DNA from: Marichromatium gracile
GTDB taxonomy: Bacteria; Pseudomonadota; Gammaproteobacteria; Chromatiales; Chromatiaceae
DNA: 64,000 nt
Reading direction: 5' to 3'
Assembly (NCBI RefSeq): GCF_004343155.1
Contig: NZ_SMDC01000001.1
Coordinates: forward strand, 186,001-250,000
The position numbers were made by a program, and so were the translations under genes. Shown piece by piece: positions 52,579 through 62,904 of the stretch; positions within the stretch are counted from its first letter, which is position 1; the number at the start of each line of letters is the position of its first letter. Below the pieces are notes generated by a model. The model saw only the letters and a list, made by a program, of their open reading frames with translations, was not told where the DNA came from and did not search any database.

Positions 52579-52833
52579 TCAGGGCTGACGCTTGTGGCTC
52601 TCTGCCGAGGCGTTGGCGGCCTTGGCGTCGGTGCGCTCGGCCTCGCTCAGCTGCTCGGGCGCTGCGTCCTTGCGCTCCTGCTCCTTGTCGGCATCGGACA
52701 TCGCGCTGCGGAAGCCCTTGATCGCGGTGCCGAGATCGGAGCCGAGGTTCTTCAGCCGTTTGGTGCCGAACAGCAGCAGCACGATCACCAGGATGATCAG
52801 AAGCTGCCAGATACTGATACCGCCTGCGCCCAT
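52579..52833 (-). CDS. tatA: Twin-arginine translocase subunit TatA
   Basis: 84 residues: helix [15 protein letters not shown], hinge [13 protein letters not shown] and amphipathic helix IKGFRSAM, the pore-forming Tat subunit. The conserved FG-K-L pattern is intact. First gene of the tatABC run, 278 bp downstream of hisE. Confidence 0.95.
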   Translation of the reverse strand: MGAGGISIWQLLIILVIVLLLFGTKRLKNLGSDLGTAIKGFRSAMSDADKEQERKDAAPEQLSEAERTDAKAANASAESHKRQP

Positions 52834-53111
52834 CTTTTCCTCCGGACCACCCCTGTGCGGCGGTCGACTCTAGCCTCAGTGGAAACGCGCCCGACCAGCG
52901 GGTGGTCGGCGCGCATCGGGAATTCGTGCCCCGGGTGCGACGCGTGTGCGGGGGCGTCGTTCGACCGCCGCCTTTACCGCCCCCCGGAAAGAACGGGGCC
53001 GGTGACTGCCGGACAGGCCGCGCCGAGCGCGCGCTCGGGACACCCAGGGTCGCCGGCAACGCGCAATCATACCGCAATCGCCGCGGCCCCGGCAGCCCCC
53101 GGCGCAGCGGC

Positions 53112-53429
53112 TCAGCCCTTGCGTGCGGCCTTCTCCTCGAGTCCCGAGAGACCGAAGCGGCGCTCGAGCTCGGCGAGCACCTGGTTCGGACCCAGCCCCT
53201 GGTGCGAGAGCAGCACCAGGGTGTGGAACCACAGATCGGCGACCTCGTAGACGACCTTCTCGGGCACCCCGTCCTTGGCCGCCATCACCGTCTCGGTGGC
53301 CTCCTCGCCGACCTTCTTGAGGATGGCGTCGAGCCCCTTGGCGTGGAGCTTGGCGACATAGGAACTGTCGGGGTCGGCGGCCTTGCGCGCCTCGAGGACC
53401 TCGGACAGGCGATCGAGTACATCGTTCAT
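53112..53429 (-). CDS. hisE: Phosphoribosyl-ATP diphosphatase
   Basis: 105 residues of the MazG-like histidine enzyme that removes pyrophosphate from PR-ATP (second step). Conserved helices [37 protein letters not shown] and [15 protein letters not shown] are present. The ATG at 53429 gives the usual length. It lies 32 bp after hisI. Confidence 0.95.
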   Translation of the reverse strand: MNDVLDRLSEVLEARKAADPDSSYVAKLHAKGLDAILKKVGEEATETVMAAKDGVPEKVVYEVADLWFHTLVLLSHQGLGPNQVLAELERRFGLSGLEEKAARKG

Positions 53430-53461
53430 GGAGCGTGAAAAACCCTCTGCAAGTGTGGGGA

Positions 53462-53875
53462 TCAACCCTTGGAATAGATGGCGTCCGGGTCCTTGAGCAC
53501 CGGCTCGACCGCGCGCCAGCCGCCGTCCTCGTCGAGCGCGCGATAGAAACAGCTGTGGCGCCCGGTGTGACAGGCGATGCCGCCGCGCTGCTCGACCTCG
53601 AGCAGCACCACGTCGCCGTCGCAGTCGAGACGGATGTCGTGCACCACCTGCTGATGGCCCGAGGACTCGCCCTTGTGCCACAGCCGCTCGCGCGAGCGCG
53701 ACCAGTAGACCGCATGCCCGCTCTCGCGGGTCAGGCGCAGCGCCTCGCGGTTCATCCACGCCATCATCAACACCTTGCCGGTACCGCGCTCCTGGGCGAT
53801 CGCCGCCACCAGACCCTTGGCGTCCCAGGCGACGGCATCGAGCCAGTCGTCGGCGCGCGTCGCTGATTCGCTCAT
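53462..53875 (-). CDS. hisI: Phosphoribosyl-AMP cyclohydrolase
   Basis: 137 residues, third step of histidine synthesis. Metal sites are visible as [16 protein letters not shown] and [11 protein letters not shown]. Its ATG overlaps the hisA stop (ATGA), so hisF, normally between hisA and hisI, is absent. Confidence 0.96.
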   Translation of the reverse strand: MSESATRADDWLDAVAWDAKGLVAAIAQERGTGKVLMMAWMNREALRLTRESGHAVYWSRSRERLWHKGESSGHQQVVHDIRLDCDGDVVLLEVEQRGGIACHTGRHSCFYRALDEDGGWRAVEPVLKDPDAIYSKG

Positions 53876-54618
53876 GCCCGCTGCGCCTCCAGCGCGTCGG
53901 CCAGCTGCTGACCGGCGGCGAAGTCGAGCGTGCCCTCGTAGATGGCCCGCCCGGTGATCGCGCCGCTGATGCCGCTGGCGGCGGCCTCGGCCAGCACCCG
54001 CACGTCATCGAGGGTGGTGATACCGCCGGAGGCGATCACCGGGATACGGATCGCCTCGGCCAGGGCGCGGGTGGCCTCGACGTTGGGACCGCTGAGCATG
54101 CCGTCGCGACCGATGTCGGTGTAGACGATCGCCGAGACGCCATCGTCCTCGAAGCGGCGCGCCAGGTCCTCGACACGGTGCTCGGTGACCTCGGCCCAGC
54201 CGTTGATCGCCACCTGACCGTCCTTGGCATCGAGCCCGACCATGACGTGCCCGGGGAAGGCGCGACAGGCGCGAGCGACGAACTCGGGCTCCTTCACCGC
54301 CTGGGTGCCGATGATGCAGTAGCTCACCCCGGCGTCGAGATAGGCGGCGATGGTGCGCTCGTCGCGGATACCGCCGCCGACCTGGATCGACAGCTCGGGG
54401 TAGCGCGCGGCGATCGCGCGGATCGCCTCGCCGTTGACCGGCTCGCCGGCGAAGGCGCCATTGAGGTCGACCAGATGCAGGCGACGGGTGCCGGCCTCCA
54501 CCCAGCGGGCGGCGACCTCGACCGGGTCGTCGGAGAACACGGTCTCGTCGTCCATCCGGCCTTGACGCAGCCGCACGCAGCGGCCGTCCTTGAGATCGAT
54601 TGCGGGGATCAGCAACAC
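53872..54618 (-). CDS. hisA: ProFAR isomerase (HisA)
   Basis: 248-residue TIM barrel converting ProFAR to PRFAR. It starts (GTG) [16 protein letters not shown], has the phosphate-binding QVGGGIRD and VIASGGIT loops and the catalytic Asp in AIDLKDG and [10 protein letters not shown]. The GTG at 54618 gives exactly the family N-terminus; the longer frame to 54684 does not. It lies 55 bp after hisB, where hisH would normally be. Confidence 0.96.
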   Translation of the reverse strand: MLLIPAIDLKDGRCVRLRQGRMDDETVFSDDPVEVAARWVEAGTRRLHLVDLNGAFAGEPVNGEAIRAIAARYPELSIQVGGGIRDERTIAAYLDAGVSYCIIGTQAVKEPEFVARACRAFPGHVMVGLDAKDGQVAINGWAEVTEHRVEDLARRFEDDGVSAIVYTDIGRDGMLSGPNVEATRALAEAIRIPVIASGGITTLDDVRVLAEAAASGISGAITGRAIYEGTLDFAAGQQLADALEAQRA

Positions 54619-54673
54619 GGGGATTGGGTCTCTTGCTGGGGTTCGGAAAACGGTGATCGGGGCGCGAGCGCGC

Positions 54674-55279
54674 TCACAGCGCACCCTTGGTCGAGGGCGT
54701 GATCCCGGCCATCCGCGGATCGGGCTCGACGGCCATGCGCAGCGCCCGCCCGAAGGCCTTGAACACGGTCTCGGCCTGGTGGTGGGCGTTGATGCCGCGC
54801 AGATTGTCGATGTGCAGGGTCAGCGCGGCATGGTTGACCAGCCCCTGGAAGAACTCCTGGAACAGATCGACCTCGAAGGCGCCGACCTGGGCGCGGGTGA
54901 AGGGCACGGCATAGGTCAGCCCGGGGCGTCCCGAGAGGTCCACCACCACCCGCGACAGCGCCTCGTCGAGCGGCACATAGGCATGACCGTAGCGGCGGAT
55001 GCCGCGCTTGTCGCCGAGCGCCTGGGCCAGCGCCTGACCGAAGGTGATGCCGATGTCCTCGACGGTGTGATGCGCGTCGATATGGAGATCGCCCTCGGCC
55101 TCGACCTGCAGGTCGATCAGACCGTGACGCGCGATCTGGTCGAGCATGTGCTCGAGGAAGGGGACGCCGGTGCGGAAACTGCCCTGGCCAGTCCCGTCGA
55201 GATCGAGCGTGACGCGGATCTGGGTCTCCAGGGTATCGCGCGCGACCTGCGCGCGGCGGTGTGTGGTCTCAGCAGACAT
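54674..55279 (-). CDS. hisB: Imidazoleglycerol-phosphate dehydratase
   Basis: 201-residue monofunctional dehydratase (sixth step). Metal-binding [13 protein letters not shown] and [11 protein letters not shown] motifs and the second HHxx[19 protein letters not shown], are conserved. There is no fused histidinol-phosphatase domain. First gene of the hisB-A-I-E-tatABC run; upstream is the heptamer repeat region. Confidence 0.96.
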   Translation of the reverse strand: MSAETTHRRAQVARDTLETQIRVTLDLDGTGQGSFRTGVPFLEHMLDQIARHGLIDLQVEAEGDLHIDAHHTVEDIGITFGQALAQALGDKRGIRRYGHAYVPLDEALSRVVVDLSGRPGLTYAVPFTRAQVGAFEVDLFQEFFQGLVNHAALTLHIDNLRGINAHHQAETVFKAFGRALRMAVEPDPRMAGITPSTKGAL

Positions 55280-55356
55280 GGGATGATCGCTCGGTGACGC
55301 CTGGTATACGGATCAATTCACTAGGATAACAGCCTGCGCCGGGTTCGTGGCTCCTA

Positions 55357-55451
55357 CCAGCGACCAGCGACCAGCGACCAGCGACCAGCGACCAGCGACC
55401 AGCGACCAGCGACCAGCGACCAGCGACCAGCGACCAGCGACCAGCGACCAG
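55357..55451 (+). repeat. Heptamer tandem array 2 (CCAGCGA x13)
   Basis: Thirteen perfect copies of CCAGCGA (55357-55447) plus a partial CCAG. On the other strand the unit is CTGGTCG when rotated, matching the CTGGNNG pattern of the other two arrays. Confidence 0.97.
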
Positions 55452-55453
55452 AC

Positions 55454-55488
55454 GATTGAACCGCGAAGGCGCGAAGGGCGCAAAGGGG
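55454..55488 (+). repeat. Dispersed GATTGAACCGC motif, copy 2
   Basis: GATTGAACCGC followed by GAAGGCGCGAAGG-type repeats, directly after heptamer array 2. Confidence 0.75.
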
Positions 55489-55578
55489 AATAAGCCGCCA
55501 GCGATCAGTCGCCAGTGGGTGCGGACCGCCTGTGGCCTCACGCCGACATCACACATCAACTCACTTTGCGTGAACTCA

Positions 55579-55611
55579 CTTTGCGTGCTTCGCGGCTTTG
55601 CGGTCCAATCC
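55579..55611 (-). repeat. Dispersed GATTGAACCGC-like motif, copy 3 (inverted)
   Basis: On the minus strand reads GGATTGGACCGCAAAGCC then GCGAAGCACGCAAAG, a variant of copies 1 and 2. It ends beside heptamer array 3. Confidence 0.65.
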
Positions 55612-55673
55612 TGGCGGCGGCTGGCGGCTGGCGGCTGGCGGCTGGCGGCTGGCGGCTGGCGGCTGGCGGCTGG
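55611..55673 (+). repeat. Heptamer tandem array 3 (CTGGCGG)
   Basis: Seven perfect CTGGCGG units (55621-55669), preceded by one unit interrupted by an extra CGG and followed by a truncated unit. Confidence 0.96.
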
Positions 55674-55686
55674 AAAACCACCCGCC

Positions 55687-56124
55687 TCATGTCTCCAGCC
55701 AGAAGGTCACCGGGCCGTCGTTGACCAACTCGACCTGCATGTCGGCGCCGAAGCGCCCGCACTGCACGGCGGGGTGCGCGGCGCGGGCGCGCTCGAGCAG
55801 CAGCTCGAACAGGCGTCGGCCCTCCTCAGGGGGCGCAGCGCTGCTGAAGCCGGGGCGGGTACCCTTGCGGGTGTCGGCGGCGAGGGTGAACTGGGGCACC
55901 AGCAGCAATCCGCCGTCGATGTCGCGCAGGCTGAGGTTCATCCGCTCCTCGGCGTCGGGAAAGACGCGATAGCCGAGCAGACGTTCGAGCAACCGCTCGG
56001 CACGCGCCTCGGTGTCGCCACGCTGTACCCCGACCAGCACCAGCAGACCGCGATCGATGGCGCCGACCACCTCGTCGCCGACCGTCACCCGCGCCCGGCT
56101 CACCCGTTGCAGCAACCCGATCAC
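55687..56124 (-). CDS. dtd: D-aminoacyl-tRNA deacylase
   Basis: 145-residue proofreading hydrolase that removes D-amino acids and glycine from mischarged tRNA. Conserved [35 protein letters not shown] and [10 protein letters not shown] (the Gly-Pro loop) are present; the usual SQFTL motif is PQFTL here. GTG 56124 overlaps the pip stop as GTGA, and gives the exact family length. Confidence 0.93.
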   Translation of the reverse strand: MIGLLQRVSRARVTVGDEVVGAIDRGLLVLVGVQRGDTEARAERLLERLLGYRVFPDAEERMNLSLRDIDGGLLLVPQFTLAADTRKGTRPGFSSAAPPEEGRRLFELLLERARAAHPAVQCGRFGADMQVELVNDGPVTFWLET

Positions 56125-57095
56125 GCCGCCCCCCCGCCGAGTTCGACGGCGAAGCGATCGGTGGCGGCCACCAGGGCGCGCTGGATCCCCGGCTCGAAGG
56201 CCGAGTGACCGGCATCGGGCACCACCTCGAAGCGCGCCCCGGGCCAAGCCTGATGCAACTCCCAGGCCGAGCGCATCGGACAGATGAGATCGTAGCGCCC
56301 CTGCACGATCACCCCGGGGATCCCGGCCAGCCGTCCGGCGTCGCGCAACAACTGTTCGGGGGCGAGAAAGGCGTGATTGACGAAGTAGTGACACTCGATC
56401 CGCGCCAGACTCAGCGCCAGATGCGGATCGGCGAAGTGATCGCTGACGGTGCGATTGGGATGCAGGGTCGAGCAGCGGCCCTCCCAGATCGACCAGGCCT
56501 TGGCCGCAGCCATGCGCGCGACCTCGTCCTCGCCGGTGAGACGACGGTGATAGGCATGCAGCAGATCACCACGCTCGGTCTCGGGGATGGGGTCGAGGAA
56601 GCCTGCCCAGTGATCGGGAAAGACCCAGTTCGCGCCCTCCTGGTAGAACCACTGGATCTCGGCGTCGCGACAGAGAAAGATGCCGCGCACCACCAGCGCC
56701 GCGACCCGCTCGGGATGGGTCTCGGCATAGGCCAGCGCCAGGGTCGAGCCCCAGGAGCCGCCGAACACCAGCCAGCGCTCGATGCCGAGGTGCTCGCGGA
56801 TCCGCTCGATGTCCTCGACCAGATCCCAGGTGGTGTTGGCGCCGAGTTCGGCGTGCGGGCGCGAACGTCCGCAACCCCGCTGGTCGAACAGCACCGCGCG
56901 ATAGCGCCCGGGGTCGAAGAAACCGCGGTGTGCCGGCTCGCAACCGGCACCGGGACCGCCGTGGAGGAAAACGGCGGGCACACCGTCGCGCCGCCCGCAC
57001 TCCTCGACATAGAGCTGGTGCCCGTCGCCCACGTCCAACCGGTGGACAGCGAAGGGGTCGGTGATGGGGTGGAGGAATTGCGCTGTGCTCTGCAT
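56121..57095 (-). CDS. pip: Proline iminopeptidase
   Basis: 324-residue alpha/beta-hydrolase that removes N-terminal proline from peptides. HGGPGAG oxyanion region, nucleophile elbow GGSWGS, later Asp in [10 protein letters not shown] and His in PDAGHSAF make the triad. The ATG at 57095 gives the family N-terminus; the longer frame to 57158 is not homologous. It is translationally coupled to dtd. Confidence 0.92.
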   Translation of the reverse strand: MQSTAQFLHPITDPFAVHRLDVGDGHQLYVEECGRRDGVPAVFLHGGPGAGCEPAHRGFFDPGRYRAVLFDQRGCGRSRPHAELGANTTWDLVEDIERIREHLGIERWLVFGGSWGSTLALAYAETHPERVAALVVRGIFLCRDAEIQWFYQEGANWVFPDHWAGFLDPIPETERGDLLHAYHRRLTGEDEVARMAAAKAWSIWEGRCSTLHPNRTVSDHFADPHLALSLARIECHYFVNHAFLAPEQLLRDAGRLAGIPGVIVQGRYDLICPMRSAWELHQAWPGARFEVVPDAGHSAFEPGIQRALVAATDRFAVELGGGAA

Positions 57096-57241
57096 GGGTC
57101 GCTCGGGGTTGCGGTGGACTCGGCACGAGGCCAGGACTCCCCGATGGTACGCAACCACCGTCGATCACGCACCCGCCGCGCCGACGGACGCCATGCTAGC
57201 CTTGGGGCGCGGCAGACCGCCGTACACCAAGGACGTCCGTG

Positions 57242-57796
57242 ATGAAGCTCCTCCCCCTGCTACTTGCCGTCGCCCTGCTGCTCGGGCTCGGCTATGTCGC
57301 CGCCGGCCCTTACCTGACCGTGGCGCAGATCCGCACCGGTCTCGTCGAGCGCGACCCGGTCATGCTCGAACAGCACGTCGACTTCCCACGGCTGCGCGCC
57401 GGGCTCAAGGACCAGCTCAACGTCCGTCTGCTCGAAGAGGCCCAGGACGACGGCGAGACGTCCAACCCGCTCGCGCTGGCGCTGGTGGGCCTGGCCACGC
57501 AACTGATCGACAAGGTGGTGGACACCTTCGTCACCCCGGCGGGGCTGGCCAGGATCATGGCCGGCGAGACCCCGGAGCCGGGCGCGGAGCTGCCGTCGGT
57601 CCCGGCCGGAGAGGCGGACGCGCCCGACGACGACGGCGGCGAGCGCCGACCCTTCGCCGACGCGCGCTATGTCTACGACGACCTCGACACCTTTTCGGTC
57701 TGGGTGCCGACCGAGGACGGGCGTGAACTCCGCTGTGTGCTCGAGCGCGACGGACTGCGCTGGCGGCTGGTCAACATCGTGTTGCCACGGGACTGA
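57242..57796 (+). CDS. DUF2939 family protein (second copy)
   Basis: 184 residues: signal/anchor helix (LLPLLLAVALLLGLGYVAAGPYLTV) and a domain with IRTGLVERDPVMLEQHVDFPRLRAGLKDQL, the same pattern as the gene at 21809, though overall similarity is low. AAGGA lies 8 nt before ATG 57242; a GTG at 57239 is adjacent. Function unknown. Divergent from pip, convergent with typA. Confidence 0.78.
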   Translation: MKLLPLLLAVALLLGLGYVAAGPYLTVAQIRTGLVERDPVMLEQHVDFPRLRAGLKDQLNVRLLEEAQDDGETSNPLALALVGLATQLIDKVVDTFVTPAGLARIMAGETPEPGAELPSVPAGEADAPDDDGGERRPFADARYVYDDLDTFSVWVPTEDGRELRCVLERDGLRWRLVNIVLPRD

Positions 57797-57827
57797 GCCC
57801 GCGCCAGCCGCCCCGCGCCCGAACCGA

Positions 57828-59654
<1,827 letters not shown>

Positions 59655-60049
59655 TGCCTTATCACTCGTTGACGAGGCGTCGCGCGCCTCTTTGGGTGTT
59701 CACTGGGCCCGGGGATTATGGGGCGGACTCCACACGGCCCGCGCCAGGGGCATCACGGCGAGGGATGCGCCCGAACGGGTCCGATCTCGTCGAATATGGA
59801 CGCGCGGGATGGTCTTCTTGACCCGTGGTCGCGACCAAGGAGTTGGTCGACAGGCACCCGGACGCGCGCAACCGGCAAAGCTGTCGGTCAGCGGCTCGAC
59901 GATGGAACGGGTGATCACCAGGCGTGCCAGGGTTGGGAATCCATAAGTATACACCGTACGGGCCAGGGCCCAGCAGGGGCGACGAAAAAAAACCTGTCGG
60001 CCCCGTCATCATCGTCGCCACCCTGTGCTTCCACCAGCGCGCGGACCGG
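59655..60049. other. Gap upstream of typA, no gene recognised
   Basis: 395 bp. On the minus strand a TATACT element (revcomp of 59949-59954) could be the -10 of typA, about 290 bp upstream of its start, but no matching -35 is clear. A run of eight A occurs near 59983-59990. I see no coding sequence. Confidence 0.5.
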
Positions 60050-60415
60050 ATGTCCGACCAAGCCCATCTCGAGCGAATGGCGGGGCACGCCAGCCGCGTC
60101 GGCAGCCTCGAGACCTACCGGGCGCGGGCCGACGGCAACGCCGATCTGTTCGAGGGCGTGAACATGACGCCCGCGAGCGGCGCCCGCCCGGAGATCTATC
60201 GCGGCCTCGGCAACACCCCCGACCTGCGTGACCGCCTGGCGGCGCCGGGAAACACCACCGCGCACTGTACCGATTGTCACAAAGCCCGCCGACACGGCCT
60301 GTTGCGATCCCCACAAGGGTCACGGGTCCAACCATTCGACAGACCAAAAAACAGACGGTTAGCGGGACCCTCCCAGTCAGGCACGCTGCTTGCTCATGCA
60401 CGACAGAACCATTGA
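60050..60415 (+). CDS. Unrecognised ORF upstream of nifB, possibly a remnant
   Basis: 121 codons. From the ATG at 60050 to about codon 85 the third positions are strongly G/C, as in real genes of this window; after about 60300 the bias collapses. No homology is recognised. Codons 73-77 read C-T-D-C-H, a haem-binding-like CxxCH, but that stretch coincides with a NifA binding site. It may be the 3' part of an old gene whose end was overwritten by regulatory DNA, or a small real gene. No strong ribosome-binding site. Confidence 0.35.
   Translation: MSDQAHLERMAGHASRVGSLETYRARADGNADLFEGVNMTPASGARPEIYRGLGNTPDLRDRLAAPGNTTAHCTDCHKARRHGLLRSPQGSRVQPFDRPKNRRLAGPSQSGTLLAHARQNH
60266..60281 (+). promoter_or_regulatory. 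NifA upstream activator sequence 1
   Basis: TGT-N10-ACA (TGTACCGATTGTCACA), the NifA binding consensus, about 98 bp upstream of the -12 GC of the sigma-54 promoter's -24 region start at 60379. Confidence 0.8.
60300..60315 (+). promoter_or_regulatory. NifA upstream activator sequence 2
   Basis: TGT-N10-ACA (TGTTGCGATCCCCACA), 34 bp after the first site, both on the same side of a sigma-54 promoter. Two such sites together are unlikely by chance. Confidence 0.8.
60379..60394 (+). promoter_or_regulatory. Sigma-54 promoter of nifB
   Basis: AGGCACGCTGCTTGCT matches TGGCACG-N4-TTGCW at every base but the first, with exact GG/GC spacing. Expected start of transcription is near 60405, about 50 nt before the nifB ATG. 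Confidence 0.9.
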
Positions 60416-60457
60416 ATCCGCGGGGCCCGACGCCCCGTCAGTCGTGGAGGCCAGACG

Positions 60458-61951
60458 ATGGAGTCGAAGCAAGCGGGTCACGATCGAAAGACCCCCACCT
60501 CGGGTTGCGCTGCGGGGGGCTGCGGTGGCGGGAGCGCGCTCGACCGGCTCCCCGCCGCCACCCGCGAGCGGGTGCGCAACCATCCCTGTTTCTCGGAGGA
60601 CGCCCATCAGCACTACGCGCGGATGCACGTGGCGGTGGCGCCGGCCTGCAACATCCAGTGCCACTACTGCAACCGCAAGTACGACTGTGCCAACGAGTCA
60701 CGTCCCGGCGTGGTCTCCGAGCTGCTCGAACCGCAGCAGGCGGCGGACAAGGTGGCGGCGGTGGCCGCCCACATCCCCCAGCTCTCGGTGGTCGGCATCG
60801 CCGGTCCGGGCGATCCGCTGGCCAACCCCGAGCGCACCTTCGCGACCTTCCGACTGATCGCCGAGCGCACCCCGGACCTCAGGCTGTGCGTCTCGACCAA
60901 CGGCCTGGCGCTGCCCGAGGCGGTCGACACCCTGTGTCGCTACAACATCGAGCACGTCACCATCACCATCAACTGTCTCGACCCCGACATCGGCGCCGAG
61001 ATCTACCCCTGGGTGTTCTGGAACAACCGCCGCGTGCGCGGTCGCAAGGGCGCCGAGATCCTCATCGAGCAGCAGCAGCTCGGGCTCGAGCGGCTGGTCG
61101 AGCGCGGCATGCTGGTCAAGGTCAACTCGGTACTGATCCCCGGGGTCAACGACCAGCACCTCACCGAGGTCAGCCGCGCGGTCAAGGCCAAGGGGGCCTT
61201 CCTCCACAACCTGATGCCGCTGATCGCCGAGCCCGAGCACGGCACCTTCTACGGCCTGATGGGCCAGCGCGCGCCGCGCGCCAGCGAACTGCGCGCGCTG
61301 CAGACCGAGTGCGCCGGCGACATGGCGATCATGCGTCACTGCAAGCAGTGTCGCGCCGACGCCGTCGGCATGCTCGGTGAGGACCGCAGCGCCGAGTTCA
61401 CGCTCGAGCGCATCGCCACCCTGGAGATCGACGACGCCGCCGCGCTGGCACGACGCACCGCCGCACGCGAGGCGATCGAGCAGCGGCGCCGGGGCGTCGC
61501 CCCGGCGCTGGTGCCGCTGTCCACGCTGAGCGCCTCCCGCCCCCGCCCCGCCACCCACGCGGCACGCATCGCGGTAGCCAGCAGCGACGGTCGACTGGTC
61601 GATCAGCACTTCGGTCATGCCGAGCGCTTCCTCGTCTACGAGGTCGACGAGCAGGGCGAACGGCTGCTCGACGAACGCCCACTCGCGCGCTACTGCAACG
61701 GCGCCGAGCACTGCGACGAGGACGACGACGCCCTGGCCCCGGCACTGGCCGCGCTCGCCGACTGCGCCATGGTGCTGTGCTCGCGCATCGGGCTCGCCCC
61801 CTGGGAGCGGCTCGAGACGGCAGGCATCCGTCCCAACGGCGAGCTGGCGATGCTGCCGATCGAGCAGGCGCTGCGCGCGGCCCACCGCGAACTCGCCGAG
61901 CGGGGCGCCCTGAGCATCGACGAACCCCAGCGCGCCACCCTCAGCGCCTAG
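60458..61951 (+). CDS. nifB: Nitrogenase cofactor biosynthesis protein NifB
   Basis: Radical-SAM enzyme that makes NifB-co, the [8Fe-9S-C] core of FeMo-co. 497 residues. Radical-SAM cluster Cys64, Cys68, Cys71 in CNIQCHYC, plus extra Cys for K-clusters (TSGCAAGGCGGGS near the N-terminus, NHPCF, HCKQCRADAVG), and a C-terminal NifX/NafY-like domain from about 365 (ARIAVASSDGRLVDQHFGHAERF). GGAGG lies 7 nt before the ATG. First of a nifB-fdxN-nifQ-draG run behind a NifA/sigma-54 promoter. Confidence 0.97.
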   Translation: MESKQAGHDRKTPTSGCAAGGCGGGSALDRLPAATRERVRNHPCFSEDAHQHYARMHVAVAPACNIQCHYCNRKYDCANESRPGVVSELLEPQQAADKVAAVAAHIPQLSVVGIAGPGDPLANPERTFATFRLIAERTPDLRLCVSTNGLALPEAVDTLCRYNIEHVTITINCLDPDIGAEIYPWVFWNNRRVRGRKGAEILIEQQQLGLERLVERGMLVKVNSVLIPGVNDQHLTEVSRAVKAKGAFLHNLMPLIAEPEHGTFYGLMGQRAPRASELRALQTECAGDMAIMRHCKQCRADAVGMLGEDRSAEFTLERIATLEIDDAAALARRTAAREAIEQRRRGVAPALVPLSTLSASRPRPATHAARIAVASSDGRLVDQHFGHAERFLVYEVDEQGERLLDERPLARYCNGAEHCDEDDDALAPALAALADCAMVLCSRIGLAPWERLETAGIRPNGELAMLPIEQALRAAHRELAERGALSIDEPQRATLSA

Positions 61952-61968
61952 CCACGGAGGTCCCCGAG

Positions 61969-62247
61969 ATGGCCCTGAAGATCACCAGCGGATGCGTCAA
62001 CTGCTGGGCCTGCGAGCCGCTCTGTCCGAGCGCGGCGATCGAGCCCGCCAGCCCACACTTTCGCATCGACCCAGCCGCCTGCAGCGAGTGCGCGGGCGAG
62101 TACGCCGACCCGCAGTGCGCGAGCATCTGCCCGATCGAGGGCGCGATCGTCGACGCCAGCGGCGCAGCGCTCAACCCACCGGGTTCGCTCACCGGCATCC
62201 CGCCGCGCCTGCTCGAGCAGACACGCGCGCGCATCCAGGCCCGCTGA
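61969..62247 (+). CDS. fdxN: NifB-associated 2[4Fe-4S] ferredoxin
   Basis: 92 residues. Cys9, 12, 15, 19 form CVNCWACEPLCP and Cys38, 41, 50, 54 form the second cluster with the wider CxxC-x8-C spacing typical of FdxN-type ferredoxins. A C-terminal tail of about 35 residues follows. It likely supplies electrons to NifB. GGAGG precedes the ATG, 17 bp after nifB. The C-terminal extension beyond the clusters is common in this subfamily. Confidence 0.92.
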   Translation: MALKITSGCVNCWACEPLCPSAAIEPASPHFRIDPAACSECAGEYADPQCASICPIEGAIVDASGAALNPPGSLTGIPPRLLEQTRARIQAR

Positions 62248-62322
62248 CCCGATCACCGGGTCCGGCAACAGGGACGCCCGCGGACCCGGCACCATCACCA
62301 GGAGACCGATGGAGGCGAGACC

Positions 62323-62904
62323 ATGGCCACGCCCTGCCCCGAACGCACCCGCGAGATCCAGCGGATCTTCGTCCGGTTGATGACCCGGGCGATCGGCGCG
62401 GGCAACGACCACGCCTTCGCCTGCATGATCGCCAGCCGCGCCAGCGGTCTCGGCGCCCTGCCCCCCTGGCTCGGGCTCGCGCCCGAGGCGTTCAATGCGC
62501 TGATGGGCTATCACTTCCCCGGGGTCTCGCCCGAGGTGCTCTCCAGCCTCGAGGGGGTGGCACCCAACCCCGCGCGTGAGGACGAGCGCGCGGAGCTGGT
62601 CGCATTGCTCGGCGGCCAGCGCGCCGGGCACACCCACTCGGAGCTGTGGATGGCCGAGGTGGTTGCCGCCGGCTGCCTGGCGACCGATCATCTGTGGCAG
62701 GACCTCGGACTGTGGAACCGCCGCGCGCTGACCGCGCTGATGCGTCGCAACTTCCCGCGCCTGGCCATGGCCAACACCGGCGACATGAAGTGGAAACGCT
62801 TTCTCTACAAGCAACTGTGCGAACGCGAGGGCATCTATCTGTGCCGGGCACCATCATGCGAGGAGTGCGCCGACTACCATGTTTGTTTTGGACCTGAGGA
62901 CTGA
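62323..62904 (+). CDS. nifQ: Nitrogen fixation protein NifQ
   Basis: 193 residues. NifQ carries a Mo-Fe-S cluster and donates molybdenum to FeMo-co synthesis. The C-terminus has the diagnostic C-x4-C-x2-C-x5-C motif (Cys174, 179, 182, 188, in CRAPSCEECADYHVC), and the central TGDMKWKRFLYKQLCEREGIYLC stretch matches NifQ. GGAGG lies 12 nt before the ATG. It overlaps draG by 26 bp. Confidence 0.94.
   Translation: MATPCPERTREIQRIFVRLMTRAIGAGNDHAFACMIASRASGLGALPPWLGLAPEAFNALMGYHFPGVSPEVLSSLEGVAPNPAREDERAELVALLGGQRAGHTHSELWMAEVVAAGCLATDHLWQDLGLWNRRALTALMRRNFPRLAMANTGDMKWKRFLYKQLCEREGIYLCRAPSCEECADYHVCFGPED

Larger units (their letters stand above)
55280..55686. other. Repeat-bearing gap between hisB and dtd
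   Basis: About 407 bp with two heptamer arrays and two copies of the dispersed motif in inverted orientation. The apparent open frames here are repeats of the 7-mer. The hisB promoter may lie near 55280-55350 but no clear element is seen. Confidence 0.75.

Noticed and set aside
55269-55559. Open frame on the minus strand with repeated LVAGRWS
   Set aside because: It is the heptamer array read in three frames (21 bp encodes 7 residues); no start signal or homology.
55357-55673. CRISPR-like array
   Set aside because: Units are 7 bp, contiguous and without spacers; no cas genes nearby.
59718-60161. 147-codon plus-strand frame before nifB
   Set aside because: No third-position bias over most of its length and it runs in a different frame from the coding-like 60050-60300 segment.
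60266-60280. Cytochrome c haem motif CTDCH
   Set aside because: No signal peptide or other haem motif in the frame, and the bases coincide with a NifA binding site.
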